A program made the position numbers and the translations under genes. From Bathymodiolus brooksi (lineage: Eukaryota > Mollusca > Bivalvia > Mytilida > Modiolidae): 64,000 nucleotides of DNA. The DNA lies in contig OY804578.1 in the NCBI GenBank assembly GCA_963680875.1, positions 5,332,001 to 5,396,000 of the forward strand, in the 5' to 3' direction. Shown here piece by piece: positions 49,601 through 63,000 of this stretch (the first letter of the stretch is position 1; every line of letters starts with the position of its first letter). A model generated the notes under the pieces. That model searched no databases, was not told the DNA's origin, and was given only the letters and a program-made list of their open reading frames with translations.

Positions 49601-52546
49601 CCATACTTTCTCCATTATCACCTGTGTCTAGTAAACTTTTGTTATACATTGTAACCAGCCACATTTCATAAACCATACTTTCTCCATTATCACCTATGTT
49701 TAGTAAACTTTTGTTATACATTGTAACCAGCCACATTTCATAAGCCATACTTTCTCCATTATCACCTATGTCTAGTAAACTTTTGTTATACATTGTAATC
49801 AGCCACATTTCATAAACCATACTTTCTCCATTATCACCTGTGTCTAGTAAACTTTTGTTATACATTGTAACCAGCCACATTTCATAAACCATACTTTCTC
49901 CATTATCACCTGTGTTTAGTAAACTTTTGTTATACATTGTAACCAGCCACATTTCATAAACCGTACTTTCTCCATTATCACCTGTGTTTAGTAAACTTTT
50001 GTTATACACTGTAACCAGCCACATTTCATAAACCATACTTTCTCCATTATCACCTGTGTTTAGTAAACTTTTGTTATACATTGTAACCAGCCACATTTCA
50101 TAAGCCATACTTTCTCCATTATCACCTGTGTTTAGTAAACTTTTGTTATACATTGTAACCAGCCACATTTCATAAGCCATACTTTCTCCATTATCACCTG
50201 TGTTTAGTAAACTTTTGTTATACATTGTAACCAGCCACATTTCATAAGCCATACTTTCTCCATTATCACCTGTGTCTAGTAAACTTTTGTTATACATTGT
50301 AACCAGCCACATTTCATAAGCCATACTTTCTCCATTATCACCTGTGTCTAGTAAACTTTTGTTTTACATTGTAACCAGCCACATTTCATAAGCCATACTT
50401 TCTCCATTATCACCTGTGTTTAGTAAACTTTTGTTATACATTGTAACCAGCCACATTTAATAAGCCATACTTTCTCCATTATCACCTGTGTTTAGTAAAC
50501 TTTTGTTATACATTGTAACCAGCCACATTTCATAAGCCATACTTTCTCCATTATCACCTGTGTTTAGTAAACTTTTGTTATACATTGTAACCAGCCACAT
50601 TTCATAAGCCATACTTTCTCCATTATCACCTGTGTTTAGTAAACTTTTGTTATACATTGTAACCAGCCACATTTCATAAGCCATACTTTCTCCATTATCA
50701 CCTGTGTTTAGTAAACTTTTGTTATACATTGTAACCAGCCACATTTCATAAGCCATACTTTCTCCATTATCACCTATGTTTAGTAAACTTTTGTTATACA
50801 TTGTAACCAGCCACATTTCATAAGCCATACTTTCTCCATTATCACCTGTGTTTAGTAAACTTTTGTTGTACATTGTAACCAGCCACATTTCATCAACCAT
50901 ACTTTCTCCATTATCACCTGTGTTTAGTAAACTTTTGTTATACATTGTAACCAGCCACATTTCATAAGCCGTACTTTCTCCATTAACACCTGTGTTTAGT
51001 AAACGTTTGTTATACATTGTAACCAGCCACATTTCATAAACCATACTTTCTCCATTATCACCTGTGTTTAGTAAACGTTTGTTATACATTGTAACCAGCC
51101 ACATTTCATAAACCATACTTTCTCCATTATCACCTGTGTTTAGTAAACTTTTGTTATACATTGTAACCAGCCACATTTCATAAGCCATACTTTCTCCATT
51201 ATCACCTGTGCTTAGTAAACTTTTGTTATACATTGTAACCAGCCACATTTCATAAGCCATACTTTCTCCATTATCACCTGTGTCTAGTAAACTTTTGTTA
51301 TACATTGTAACCAGCCACATTTCATAAGCCATACTTTCTCCATTATCACCTATGTCTAGTAAACTTTTGTTATACATTGTAACCAGCCACATTTCATAAA
51401 CCATACTTTCTCCATTATCACCTGTGTCTAGTAAACTTTTGTTATACATTGTAACCAGCCACATTTCATAAACCATACTTTCTCCATTATCACCTATGTT
51501 TAGTAAACTTTTGTTATACATTGTAACCAGCCACATTTCATAAGCCATACTTTCTCCATTATCACCTATGTCTAGTAAACTTTTGTTATACATTGTAATC
51601 AGCCACATTTCATAAACCATACTTTCTCCATTATCACCTGTGTCTAGTAAACTTTTGTTATACATTGTAACCAGCCACATTTCATAAACCATACTTTCTC
51701 CATTATCACCTGTGTTTAGTAAACTTTTGTTATACATTGTAACCAGCCACATTTCATAAACCATACTTTCTCCATTATCACCTATGTTTAGTAAACTTTT
51801 GTTATACATTGTAACCAGCCACATTTCATAAGCCATACTTTCTCCATTATCACCTATGTCTAGTAAACTTTTGTTATACATTGTAATCAGCCACATTTCA
51901 TAAACCATACTTTCTCCATTATCACCTGTGTCTAGTAAACTTTTGTTATACATTGTAACCAGCCACATTTCATAAACCATACTTTCTCCATTATCACCTG
52001 TGTTTAGTAAACTTTTGTTATACATTGTAACCAGCCACATTTCATAAACCGTACTTTCTCCATTATCACCTGTGTTTAGTAAACTTTTGTTATACACTGT
52101 AACCAGCCACATTTCATAAACCATACTTTCTCCATTATCACCTGTGTTTAGTAAACTTTTGTTATACATTGTAACCAGCCACATTTCATAAGCCATACTT
52201 TCTCCATTATCACCTGTGTTTAGTAAACTTTTGTTATACATTGTAACCAGCCACATTTCATAAGCCATACTTTCTCCATTATCACCTGTGTTTAGTAAAC
52301 TTTTGTTATACATTGTAACCAGCCACATTTCATAAGCCATACTTTCTCCATTATCACCTGTGTCTAGTAAACTTTTGTTATACATTGTAACCAGCCACAT
52401 TTCATAAGCCATACTTTCTCCATTATCACCTGTGTCTAGTAAACTTTTGTTTTACATTGTAACCAGCCACATTTCATAAGCCATACTTTCTCCATTATCA
52501 CCTGTGTTTAGTAAACTTTTGTTATACATTGTAACCAGCCACATTT
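43619..52546. repeat. Satellite C HOR blocks with 39- and 29-monomer steps
   Basis: The second nonsense type GTTTTACATTG occurs at 47556, 50364 and 52452, giving steps of 2808 bp (39 monomers) and 2088 bp (29 monomers). CACATGTGTTTAG at 45734 and 48542 repeats the 2808-bp offset. ACATTTAATAAG at 43619, 50459 and 52547 gives 6840 bp (95 monomers) and 2088 bp. From each GTTTTAC marker leftwards the variant order agrees for more than 30 monomers between the first two copies, with rare private changes such as CTTTCCCCATT near 49538. The third copy lacks an internal stretch, consistent with an internal deletion by unequal exchange. Confidence 0.85.
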
Positions 52547-55500
52547 AATAAGCCATACTTTCTCCATTATCACCTGTGTTTAGTAAACTTTTGTTATACA
52601 TTGTAACCAGCCACATTTCATAAGCCATACTTTCTCCATTATCACCTGTGTTTAGTAAACTTTTGTTATACATTGTAACCAGCCACATTTCATAAGCCAT
52701 ACTTTCTCCATTATCACCTGTGTTTAGTAAACTTTTGTTATACATTGTAACCAGCCACATTTCATAAGCCATACTTTCTCCATTATCACCTGTGTTTAGT
52801 AAACTTTTGTTATACATTGTAACCAGCCACATTTCATAAGCCATACTTTCTCCATTATCACCTGTGTTTAGTAAACTTTTGTTATACATTGTAACCAGCC
52901 ACATTTCATAAGCCATACTTTCTCCATTATCACCTATGTTTAGTAAACTTTTGTTATACATTGTAACCAGCCACATTTCATAAGCCATACTTCTCCATTA
53001 TCACCTGTGTTTAGTAAACTTTTGTTGTACATTGTAACCAGCCACATTTCATCAACCATACTTTCTCCATTATCACCTGTGTTTAGTAAACTTTTGTTAT
53101 ACATTGTAACCAGCCACATTTCATAAGCCGTACTTTCTCCATTAACACCTGTGTTTAGTAAACGTTTGTTATACATTGTAACCAGCCACATTTCATAAAC
53201 CATACTTTCTCCATTATCACCTGTGTTTAGTAAACTTTTGTTATACATTGTAACCAGCCACATTTCATAAGCCATACTTTCTCCATTATCACCTGTGCTT
53301 AGTAAACTTTTGTTATACATTGTAACCAGCCACATTTCATAAGCCATACTTTCTCCATTATCACCTGTGTCTAGTAAACTTTTGTTATACATTGTAACCA
53401 GCCACATTTCATAAGCCATACTTTCTCCATTATCACCTATGTCTAGTAAACTTTTGTTATACATTGTAACCAGCCACATTTCATAAACCATACTTTCTCC
53501 ATTATCACCTGTGTCTAGTAAACTTTTGTTATACATTGTAACCAGCCACATTTCATAAACCATACTTTCTCCATTATCACCTATGTTTAGTAAACTTTTG
53601 TTATACATTGTAACCAGCCACATTTCATAAGCCATACTTTCTCCATTATCACCTATGTCTAGTAAACTTTTGTTATACATTGTAATCAGCCACATTTCAT
53701 AAACCATACTTTCTCCATTATCACCTGTGTCTAGTAAACTTTTGTTATACATTGTAACCAGCCACATTTCATAAACCATACTTTCTCCATTATCACCTGT
53801 GTTTAGTAAACTTTTGTTATACATTGTAACCAGCCACATTTCATAAACCATACTTTCTCCATTATGACCTATGTTTAGTAAACTTTTGTTGTACATTGTA
53901 ACCAGCCACATTTCATAAACCATACTTTCTCCATTATCACCTGTGTTTAGTAAACTTTTGTTATACATTGTAACCAGCCACATTTCATAAACCATACTTT
54001 CTCCATTATCACCTGTGTTTAGTAAACTTTTGTTATACATTGTAACCAGCCACATTTCATAAGCCGTACTTTCTCCATTAACACCTGTGTTTAGTAAACG
54101 TTTGTTATACATTGTAACCAGCCACATTTCATAAACCATACTTTCTCCATTATCACCTGTGTTTAGTAAACTTTTGTTATACATTGTAACCAGCCACATT
54201 TCATAAGCCATACTTTCTCCATTATCACCTGTGCTTAGTAAACTTTTGTTATACATTGTAACCAGCCACATTTCATAAGCCATACTTTCTCCATTATCAC
54301 CTGTGTCTAGTAAACTTTTGTTATACATTGTAACCAGCCACATTTCATAAGCCATACTTTCTCCATTATCACCTATGTCTAGTAAACTTTTGTTATACAT
54401 TGTAACCAGCCACATTTCATAAACCATACTTTCTCCATTATCACCTGTGTCTAGTAAACTTTTGTTATACATTGTAACCAGCCACATTTCATAAACCATA
54501 CTTTCTCCATTATCACCTATGTTTAGTAAACTTTTGTTATACATTGTAACCAGCCACATTTCATAAGCCATACTTTCTCCATTATCACCTATGTCTAGTA
54601 AACTTTTGTTATACATTGTAATCAGCCACATTTCATAAACCATACTTTCTCCATTATCACCTGTGTCTAGTAAACTTTTGTTATACATTGTAACCAGCCA
54701 CATTTCATAAACCATACTTTCTCCATTATCACCTATGTTTAGTAAACTTTTGTTATACATTGTAACCAGCCACATTTCATAAGCCATACTTTCTCCATTA
54801 TCACCTATGTCTAGTAAACTTTTGTTATACATTGTAATCAGCCACATTTCATAAACCATACTTTCTCCATTATCACCTGTGTCTAGTAAACTTTTGTTAT
54901 ACATTGTAACCAGCCACATTTCATAAACCATACTTTCTCCATTATCACCTGTGTTTAGTAAACTTTTGTTATACATTGTAACCAGCCACATTTCATAAAC
55001 CATACTTTCTCCATTATGACCTATGTTTAGTAAACTTTTGTTGTACATTGTAACCAGCCACATTTCATAAACCATACTTTCTCCATTATCACCTGTGTTT
55101 AGTAAACTTTTGTTATACATTGTAACCAGCCACATTTCATAAACCATACTTTCTCCATTATCACCTGTGTTTAGTAAACTTTTGTTATACATTGTAACCA
55201 GCCACATTTCATAAGCCATACTTTCTCCATTATTACCTGTGTTTAGTAAACTTTTGTTATACATTGTAACCAGCCACATTTCATAAGCCATACTTTCTCC
55301 ATTATCACCTGTGTTTAGTAAACTTTTGTTATACATTGTAACCAGCCACATTTCATAAGCCAAACTTTCTCCATTATCACCTATGTTTAGTAAACTTTTG
55401 TTATACATTGTAACCAGCCACATTTCATAAGCCATACTTTCTCCATTATCACCTGTGTTTAGTAAACTTTTGTTATACATTGTAACCAGCCACATTTCAT

Positions 55501-57081
55501 AAACCATACTTTCTCCATTATCACCTGTGTTTAGTAAACTTTTGTTATACATTGTAACCAGCCACATTTCATAAGCCATACTTTCTCCATTATCACCTGT
55601 GTTTAGTAAACGTTTGTTATACATTGTAACCAGCCACATTTCATAAACCATACTTTCTCCATTATCACCTGTGTTTAGTAAACTTTTGTTATACATTGTA
55701 ACCAGCCACATTTCATAAACCATACTTTCTCCATTAACACCTGTGTTTAGTAAACTTTTGTTATACATTGTAACCAGCCACATTTCATAAGCCATACTTT
55801 CTCCATTATCACCTGTGTCTAGTAAACTTTTGTTATACATTGTAACCAGCCACATTTCATAAGCCATACTTTCTCCATTATCACCTATGTCTAGTAAACT
55901 TTTGTTATACATTGTAACCAGCCACATTTCATAAGCCATACTTTCTCCATTATCACCTATGTCTAGTAAACTTTTGTTATACATTGTAATCAGCCACATT
56001 TCATAAACCATACTTTCTCCATTATCACCTGTGTCTAGTAAACTTTTGTTATACATTGTAACCAGCCACATTTCATAAACCATACTTTCTCCATTATCAC
56101 CTGTGTTTAGTAAACTTTTGTTATACATTGTAACCAGCCACATTTCATAAACCATACTTTCTCCATTATCACCTGTGTTTAGTAAACTTTTGTTATACAT
56201 TGTAACCAGCCACATTTCATAAGCCATACTTTCTCCATTATCACCTGTGTTTAGTAAACTTTTGTTATACATTGTAACCAGCCACATTTCATAAGCCATA
56301 CTTTCTCCATTATCACCTGTGTTTAGTAAACTTTTGTTATACATTGTAACCAGCCACATTTCATAAGCCATACTTTCTCCATTATCACCTGTGTTTAGTA
56401 AACTTTTGTTATACATTGTAACCAGCCACATTTCATAAGCCATACTTTCTCCATTATCACCTGTGTCTAGTAAACTTTTGTTATACATTGTAACCAGCCA
56501 CATTTCATAAGCCATACTTTCTCCATTATCACCTGTGTCTAGTAAACTTTTGTTATACATTGTAACCAGCCACAATTCATAAGCCATACTTTCTCCATTA
56601 TCACCTGTGTTTAGTAAACTTTTGTTATACATTGTAACCAGCCACATTTCATAAGCCATACTTTCTCCATTATCACCTGTGTTTAGTAAACTTTTGTTAT
56701 ACATTGTAACCAGCCACATTTCATAAGCCATACTTTCTCCATTATCACCTGTGTCTAGTAAACTTTTGTTATACATTGTAACCAGCCACATTTCATAAGC
56801 CATACTTTCTCCATTATCACCTGTGTTTAGTAAACTTTTGTTATACATTGTAACCAGCCACATTTCATAAGCCATACTTTCTCCATTATCACCTGTGTCT
56901 AGTAAACTTTTGTTATACATTGTAACCAGCCACATTTCATAAGCCATACTTTCTCCATTATCACCTATGTCTAGTAAACTTTTGTTATACATTGTAACCA
57001 GCCACATTTCATAAGCCATACTTTCTCCATTATCACCTGTGTTTAGTAAACTTTTGTTATACATTGTAACCAGCCACATTT
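52547..57081. repeat. Satellite C mixed block, 63 monomers
   Basis: From the nonsense marker at 52547 to the one at 57082 are 4535 bp, 63 monomers less one base (CCATACTTCTCC near 52991). Inside, groups of markers seen further left recur twice, including AAGCCGTAC with ATTAACACC (near 53128 and 54065), TTATGACCTATG (near 53866 and 55016) and CCAAACTTTCTCC (near 55362). The block is thus a patchwork of the earlier HORs. Confidence 0.7.
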
Positions 57082-60000
57082 AATAAGCCATACTTTCTCC
57101 ATTATCACCTGTGTTTAGTAAACTTTTGTTATACATTGTAACCAGCCACCTTTCATAAGCCATACTTTCTCCATTATCACCTGTGTTTAGTAAACTTTTG
57201 TTATACATTGTAACCAGCCGCATTTCATAAGCCATACTTTCTCCATTATCACCTGTGTTTAGTAAACTTTTGTTATACATTGTAACCAGCCACATTTCAT
57301 AAGCCATACTTTCTCCATTATCACCTGTGTTTAGTAAACTTTTGTTATACATTGTAACCAGCCACATTTCATAGGCCATACTTTCTCCATTATCACCTGT
57401 GTTTAGTAAACTTTTGTTATACATTGTAACCAGCCACATTTCATAAGCCATACTTTCTCCATTATCACCTGTGTTTAGTATACTTTTGTTATACATTGTA
57501 ACCAGCCACATTTCATAAGCCATACTTTCTCCATTATCACCTGTGTCTAGTAAACTTTTGTTATACATTGTAACCAGCCACATTTCATAAGCCATACTTT
57601 CTCCATTATCACCTGTGTTTAGTAAACTTTTGTTATACATTATAACCAGCCACATTTCGTAAGCCATACTTTCTCCATTATCACCTGTGTTTAGTAAACT
57701 TTTGTTATACATTGTAACCAGCCACATTTCATAAGCCATACTTTCTCCATTATCACCTGTGTCTAGTAAACTTTTGTTATACATTGTAACCAGCCACATT
57801 TCATAAGCCATACTTTCTCCATTATCACCTGTGTTTAGTAAACTTTTGTTATACATTGTAACCAGCCACATTTCATAAACCATACTTTCTCCATTATCAC
57901 CTGTGTTTAGTAAACTTTTGTTATACATTGTAACCAGCCACATTTCATAAACCATACTTTCTCCATTATCACCTGTGTTTAGTAAACTTTTGTTATACAT
58001 TGTAACCAGCCACATTTCATAAGCCATACTTTCTCCATTATCACCTGTGTCTAGTAAACTTTTGTTATACATTGTAACCAGCCACATTTCATAAGCCATA
58101 CTTTCTCCATTATCACCTGTGTTTAGTAAACTTTTGTTATACATTATAACCAGCCACATTTCATAAACCATACTTTCTCCATTATCACCTGTGTTTAGTA
58201 AACTTTTGTTATACATTGTAACCAGCCACATTTCATAAGCCATACTTTCTCCATTATCACCTGTGTCTAGTAAACTTTTGTTATACATTGTAACCAGCCA
58301 CATTTCATAAGCCATACTTTCTCCATTATCACCTGTGTTTAGTAAACTTTTGTTATACATTGTAACCAGCCACATTTCATAAGCCATACTTTCTCCATTA
58401 TCACCTGTGTCTAGTAAACTTTTGTTATACATTGTAACCAGCCACATTTCATAAGCCATACTTTCTCCATTATCACCTGTGTATAGTAAACTTTTGTTAT
58501 ACATTGTAACCAGCCACATTTCATAAGCCATACTTTATCCATTATCACCTGTGTCTAGTAAACTTTTGTTGTACATTGTAACCAGCCACATTTCATAAGC
58601 CATACTTTCTCCATTATCACCTGTGTCTAGTAAACTTTTGTTATACATTGTAACCAGCCACATTTCATAAGCCATACTTTCTCCATTATCACCTGTGTCT
58701 AGTAAACTTTTGTTATACATTGTAACCAGCCACATTTCATAAGCCATACTTTCTCCATTATCACCTGTGTTTAGTAAACTTTTGTTGTACATTGTAACCA
58801 GCCGCATTTCATAAGCCATACTTTCTCCATTATCACCTGTGTCTAGTAAACTTTTGTTATACATTGTAACCAGCCACATTTCATAAGCCATACTTTCTCC
58901 ATTATCACCTGTGTTTAGTAAACTTTTGTTATACATTGTAACCAGCCACATTTCATAAACCATACTTTCTCCATTATCACCTGTGTTTAGTAAACTTTTG
59001 TTGTACATTGTAACCAGCCACATTTCATAAGCCATACTTTCTCCATTATCACCTGTGTTTAGTAAACTTTTGTTATACATTGTAACCAGCCACATTTCAT
59101 AAGCCATACTTTCTCCATTATCACCTGTGTCTAGTAAACTTTTGTTATACATTGTAACCAGCCACATTTCATAAACCATACTTTCTCCATTATCACCTAT
59201 GTTTAGTAAACTTTTGTTATACATTGTAACCAGCCACATTTCATAAGCCATACTTTCTCCATTATCACCTGTGTCTAGTAAACTTTTGTTATACATTGTA
59301 ACCAGCCACATTTCATTAGCCATACTTTCTCCATTATCACCTGTGTTTAGTAAACTTTTGTTATACATTGTAACCAGCCACATTTCATAAACCATACTTT
59401 CTCCATTATCACCTGTGTTTAGTAAACTTTTGTTATACATTGTAACCAGCCACATTTCATAAACCATACTTTCTCCATTATCACCTGTGTTTAGTAAACT
59501 TTTGTTATACATTGTAACCAGCCACATTTCATAAGCCATACTTTCTCCATTATCACCTGTGTCTAGTAAACTTTTGTTATACATTGTAACCAGCCACATT
59601 TCATAAGCCATACTTTCTCCATTATCACCTGTGTTTAGTAAACTTTTGTTATACATTATAACCAGCCACATTTCATAAGCCATACTTTCTCCATTATCAC
59701 CTGTGTTTAGTAAACTTTTGTTATACATTGTAACCAGCCACATTTCATAAGCCATACTTTCTCCATTATCACCTGTGTCTAGTAAACTTTTGTTATACAT
59801 TGTAACCAGCCACATTTCATAAGCCATACTTTCTCCATTATCACCTGTGTTTAGTAAACTTTTGTTGTACATTGTAACCAGCCACATTTCATAAGCCATA
59901 CTTTCTCCATTATCACCTGTGTTTAGTAAACTTTTGTTATACATTGTAACCAGCCACATTTCATAAGCCATACTTTCTCCATTATCACCTGTGTTTAGTA

Positions 60001-63000
60001 AACTTTTGTTGTACATTGTAACCAGCCACATTTCATAAGCCATACTTTCTCCATTATCACCTGTGTTTAGTAAACTTTTGTTATACATTGTAACCAGCCA
60101 CATTTCATAAGCCATACTTTCTCCATTATCACCTGTGTCTAGTAAACTTTTGTTATACATTGTAACCAGCCACATTTCATAAACCATACTTTCACCATTA
60201 TCACCTATGTTTAGTAAACTTTTGTTATACATTGTAACCAGCCACATTTCATAAGCCATACTTTCTCCATTATCACCTGTGTCTAGTAAACTTTTGTTAT
60301 ACATTGTAACCAGCCACATTTCATTAGCCATACTTTCTCCATTATCACCTGTGTTTAGTAAACTTTTGTTATACATTGTAACCAGCCACATTTCATAAAC
60401 CATACTTTCTCCAATATCACCTGTGTTTAGTAAACTTTTGTTATACATTATAACCAGCCACATTTCATAAGCCATACTTTCTCCATTATCACCTGTGTTT
60501 AGTAAACTTTTGTTATACATTGTAACCAGCCACATTTCATAAGCCATACTTTCTCCATTATCACCTGTGTCTAGTAAACTTTTGTTATACATTGTAACCA
60601 GCCACATTTCATAAGCCATACTTTCTCCATTATCACCTGTGTTTAGTAAACTTTTGTTATACATTGTAACCAGCCACATTTCATAAGCCATACTTTCTCC
60701 ATTATCACCTGTGTCTAGTAAACTTTTGTTATACATTGTAACCAGCCACATTTCATAAGCCATACTTTCTCCATTATCACCTGTGTTTAGTAAACTTTTG
60801 TTATACATTGTAACCAGCCACATTTCATAAACCATACTTTCTCCATTATCACCTGTGTTTAGTAAACTTTTGTTATACATTGTAACCAGCCACATTTCAT
60901 AAACCATACTTTCTCCATTATCACCTGTGTTTAGTAAACTTTTGTTATACATTGTAACCAGCCACATTTCATAAGCCATACTTTCTCCATTATCACCTGT
61001 GTCTAGTAAACTTTTGTTATACATTGTAACCAGCCACATTTCATAAGCCATACTTTCTCCATTATCACCTGTGTTTAGTAAACTTTTGTTATACATTATA
61101 ACCAGCCACATTTCATAAGCCATACTTTCTCCATTATCACCTGTGTTTAGTAAACTTTTGTTATACATTGTAACCAGCCACATTTCATAAGCCATACTTT
61201 CTCCATTATCACCTGTGTTTAGTAAACTTTTGTTATACATTGTAACCAGCCACATTTCATAAACCATACTTTCTCCATTATCACCTGTGTTTAGTAAACT
61301 TTTGTTATACATTGTAACCAGCCACATTTCATAAACCATACTTTCTCCATTATCACCTGTGTTTAGTAAACTTTTGTTATACATTGTAACCAGCCACATT
61401 TCATAAGCCATACTTTCTCCATTATCACCTGTGTCTAGTAAACTTTTGTTATACATTGTAACCAGCCACATTTCATAAGCCATACTTTCTCCATTATCAC
61501 CTGTGTTTAGTAAACTTTTGTTATACATTATAACCAGCCACATTTCATAAGCCATACTTTCTCCATTATCACCTGTGTTTAGTAAACTTTTGTTATACAT
61601 TGTAACCAGCCACATTTCATAAGCCATACTTTCTCCATTATCACCTGTGTCTAGTAAACTTTTGTTATACATTGTAACCAGCCACATTTCATAAGCCATA
61701 CTTTCTCCATTATCACCTGTGTTTAGTAAACTTTTGTTGTACATTGTAACCAGCCACATTTCATAAGCCATACTTTCTCCATTATCACCTGTGTTTAGTA
61801 AACTTTTGTTATACATTGTAACCAGCCACATTTCATAAGCCATACTTTCTCCATTATCACCTGTGTCTAGTAAACTTTTGTTATACATTGTAACCAGCCA
61901 CATTTCATAAGCCATACTTTCTCCATTATCACCTGTGTATAGTAAACTTTTGTTATACATTGTAACCAGCCACATTTCATAAGCCATACTTTCTCCATTA
62001 TCACCTGTGTCTAGTAAACTTTTGTTGTACATTGTAACCAGCCACATTTCATAAGCCATACTTTCTCCATTATCACCTGTGTCTAGTAAACTTTTGTTAT
62101 ACATTGTAACCAGCCACATTTCATAAGCCATACTTTCTCCATTATCACATGTGTCTAGTAAACTTTTGTTATACATTGTAACCAGCCACATTTCATAAGC
62201 CATACTTTCTCCATTATCACCTGTGTCTAGTAAACTTTTGTTATACATTGTAACCAGCCACATTTCATAAGCCATACTTTCTCCATTATCACCTGTGTTT
62301 AGTAAACTTTTGTTGTACATTGTAACCAGCCGCATTTCATAAGCCATACTTTCTCCATTATCACCTGTGTCTAGTAAACTTTTGTTATACATTGTAACCA
62401 GCCACATTTCATAAGCCATACTTTCTCCATTATCACCTGTGTTTAGTAAACTTTTGTTATACATTGTAACCAGCCACATTTCATAAACCATACTTTCTCC
62501 ATTATCACCTGTGTTTAGTAAACTTTTGTTGTACATTGTAACCAACCACATTTCATAAGCCATACTTTCTCCATTATCACCTGTGTTTAGTAAACTTTTG
62601 TTATACATTGTAACCAGCCACATTTCATAAGCCATACTTTCTCCATTATCACCTGTGTCTAGTAAACTTTTGTTATACATTGTAACCAGCCACATTTCAT
62701 AAACCATACTTTCTCCATTATCACCTATGTTTAGTAAACTTTTGTTATACATTGTAACCAGCCACATTTCATAAGCCATACTTTCTCCATTATCACCTGT
62801 GTCTAGTAAACTTTTGTTATACATTGTAACCAGCCACATTTCATTAGCCATACTTTCTCCATTATCACCTGTGTTTAGTAAACTTTTGTTATACATTGTA
62901 ACCAGCCACATTTCATAAACCATACTTTCTCCATTATCACCTGTGTTTAGTAAACTTTTGTTATACATTGTAACCAGCCACATTTCATAAACCATACTTT

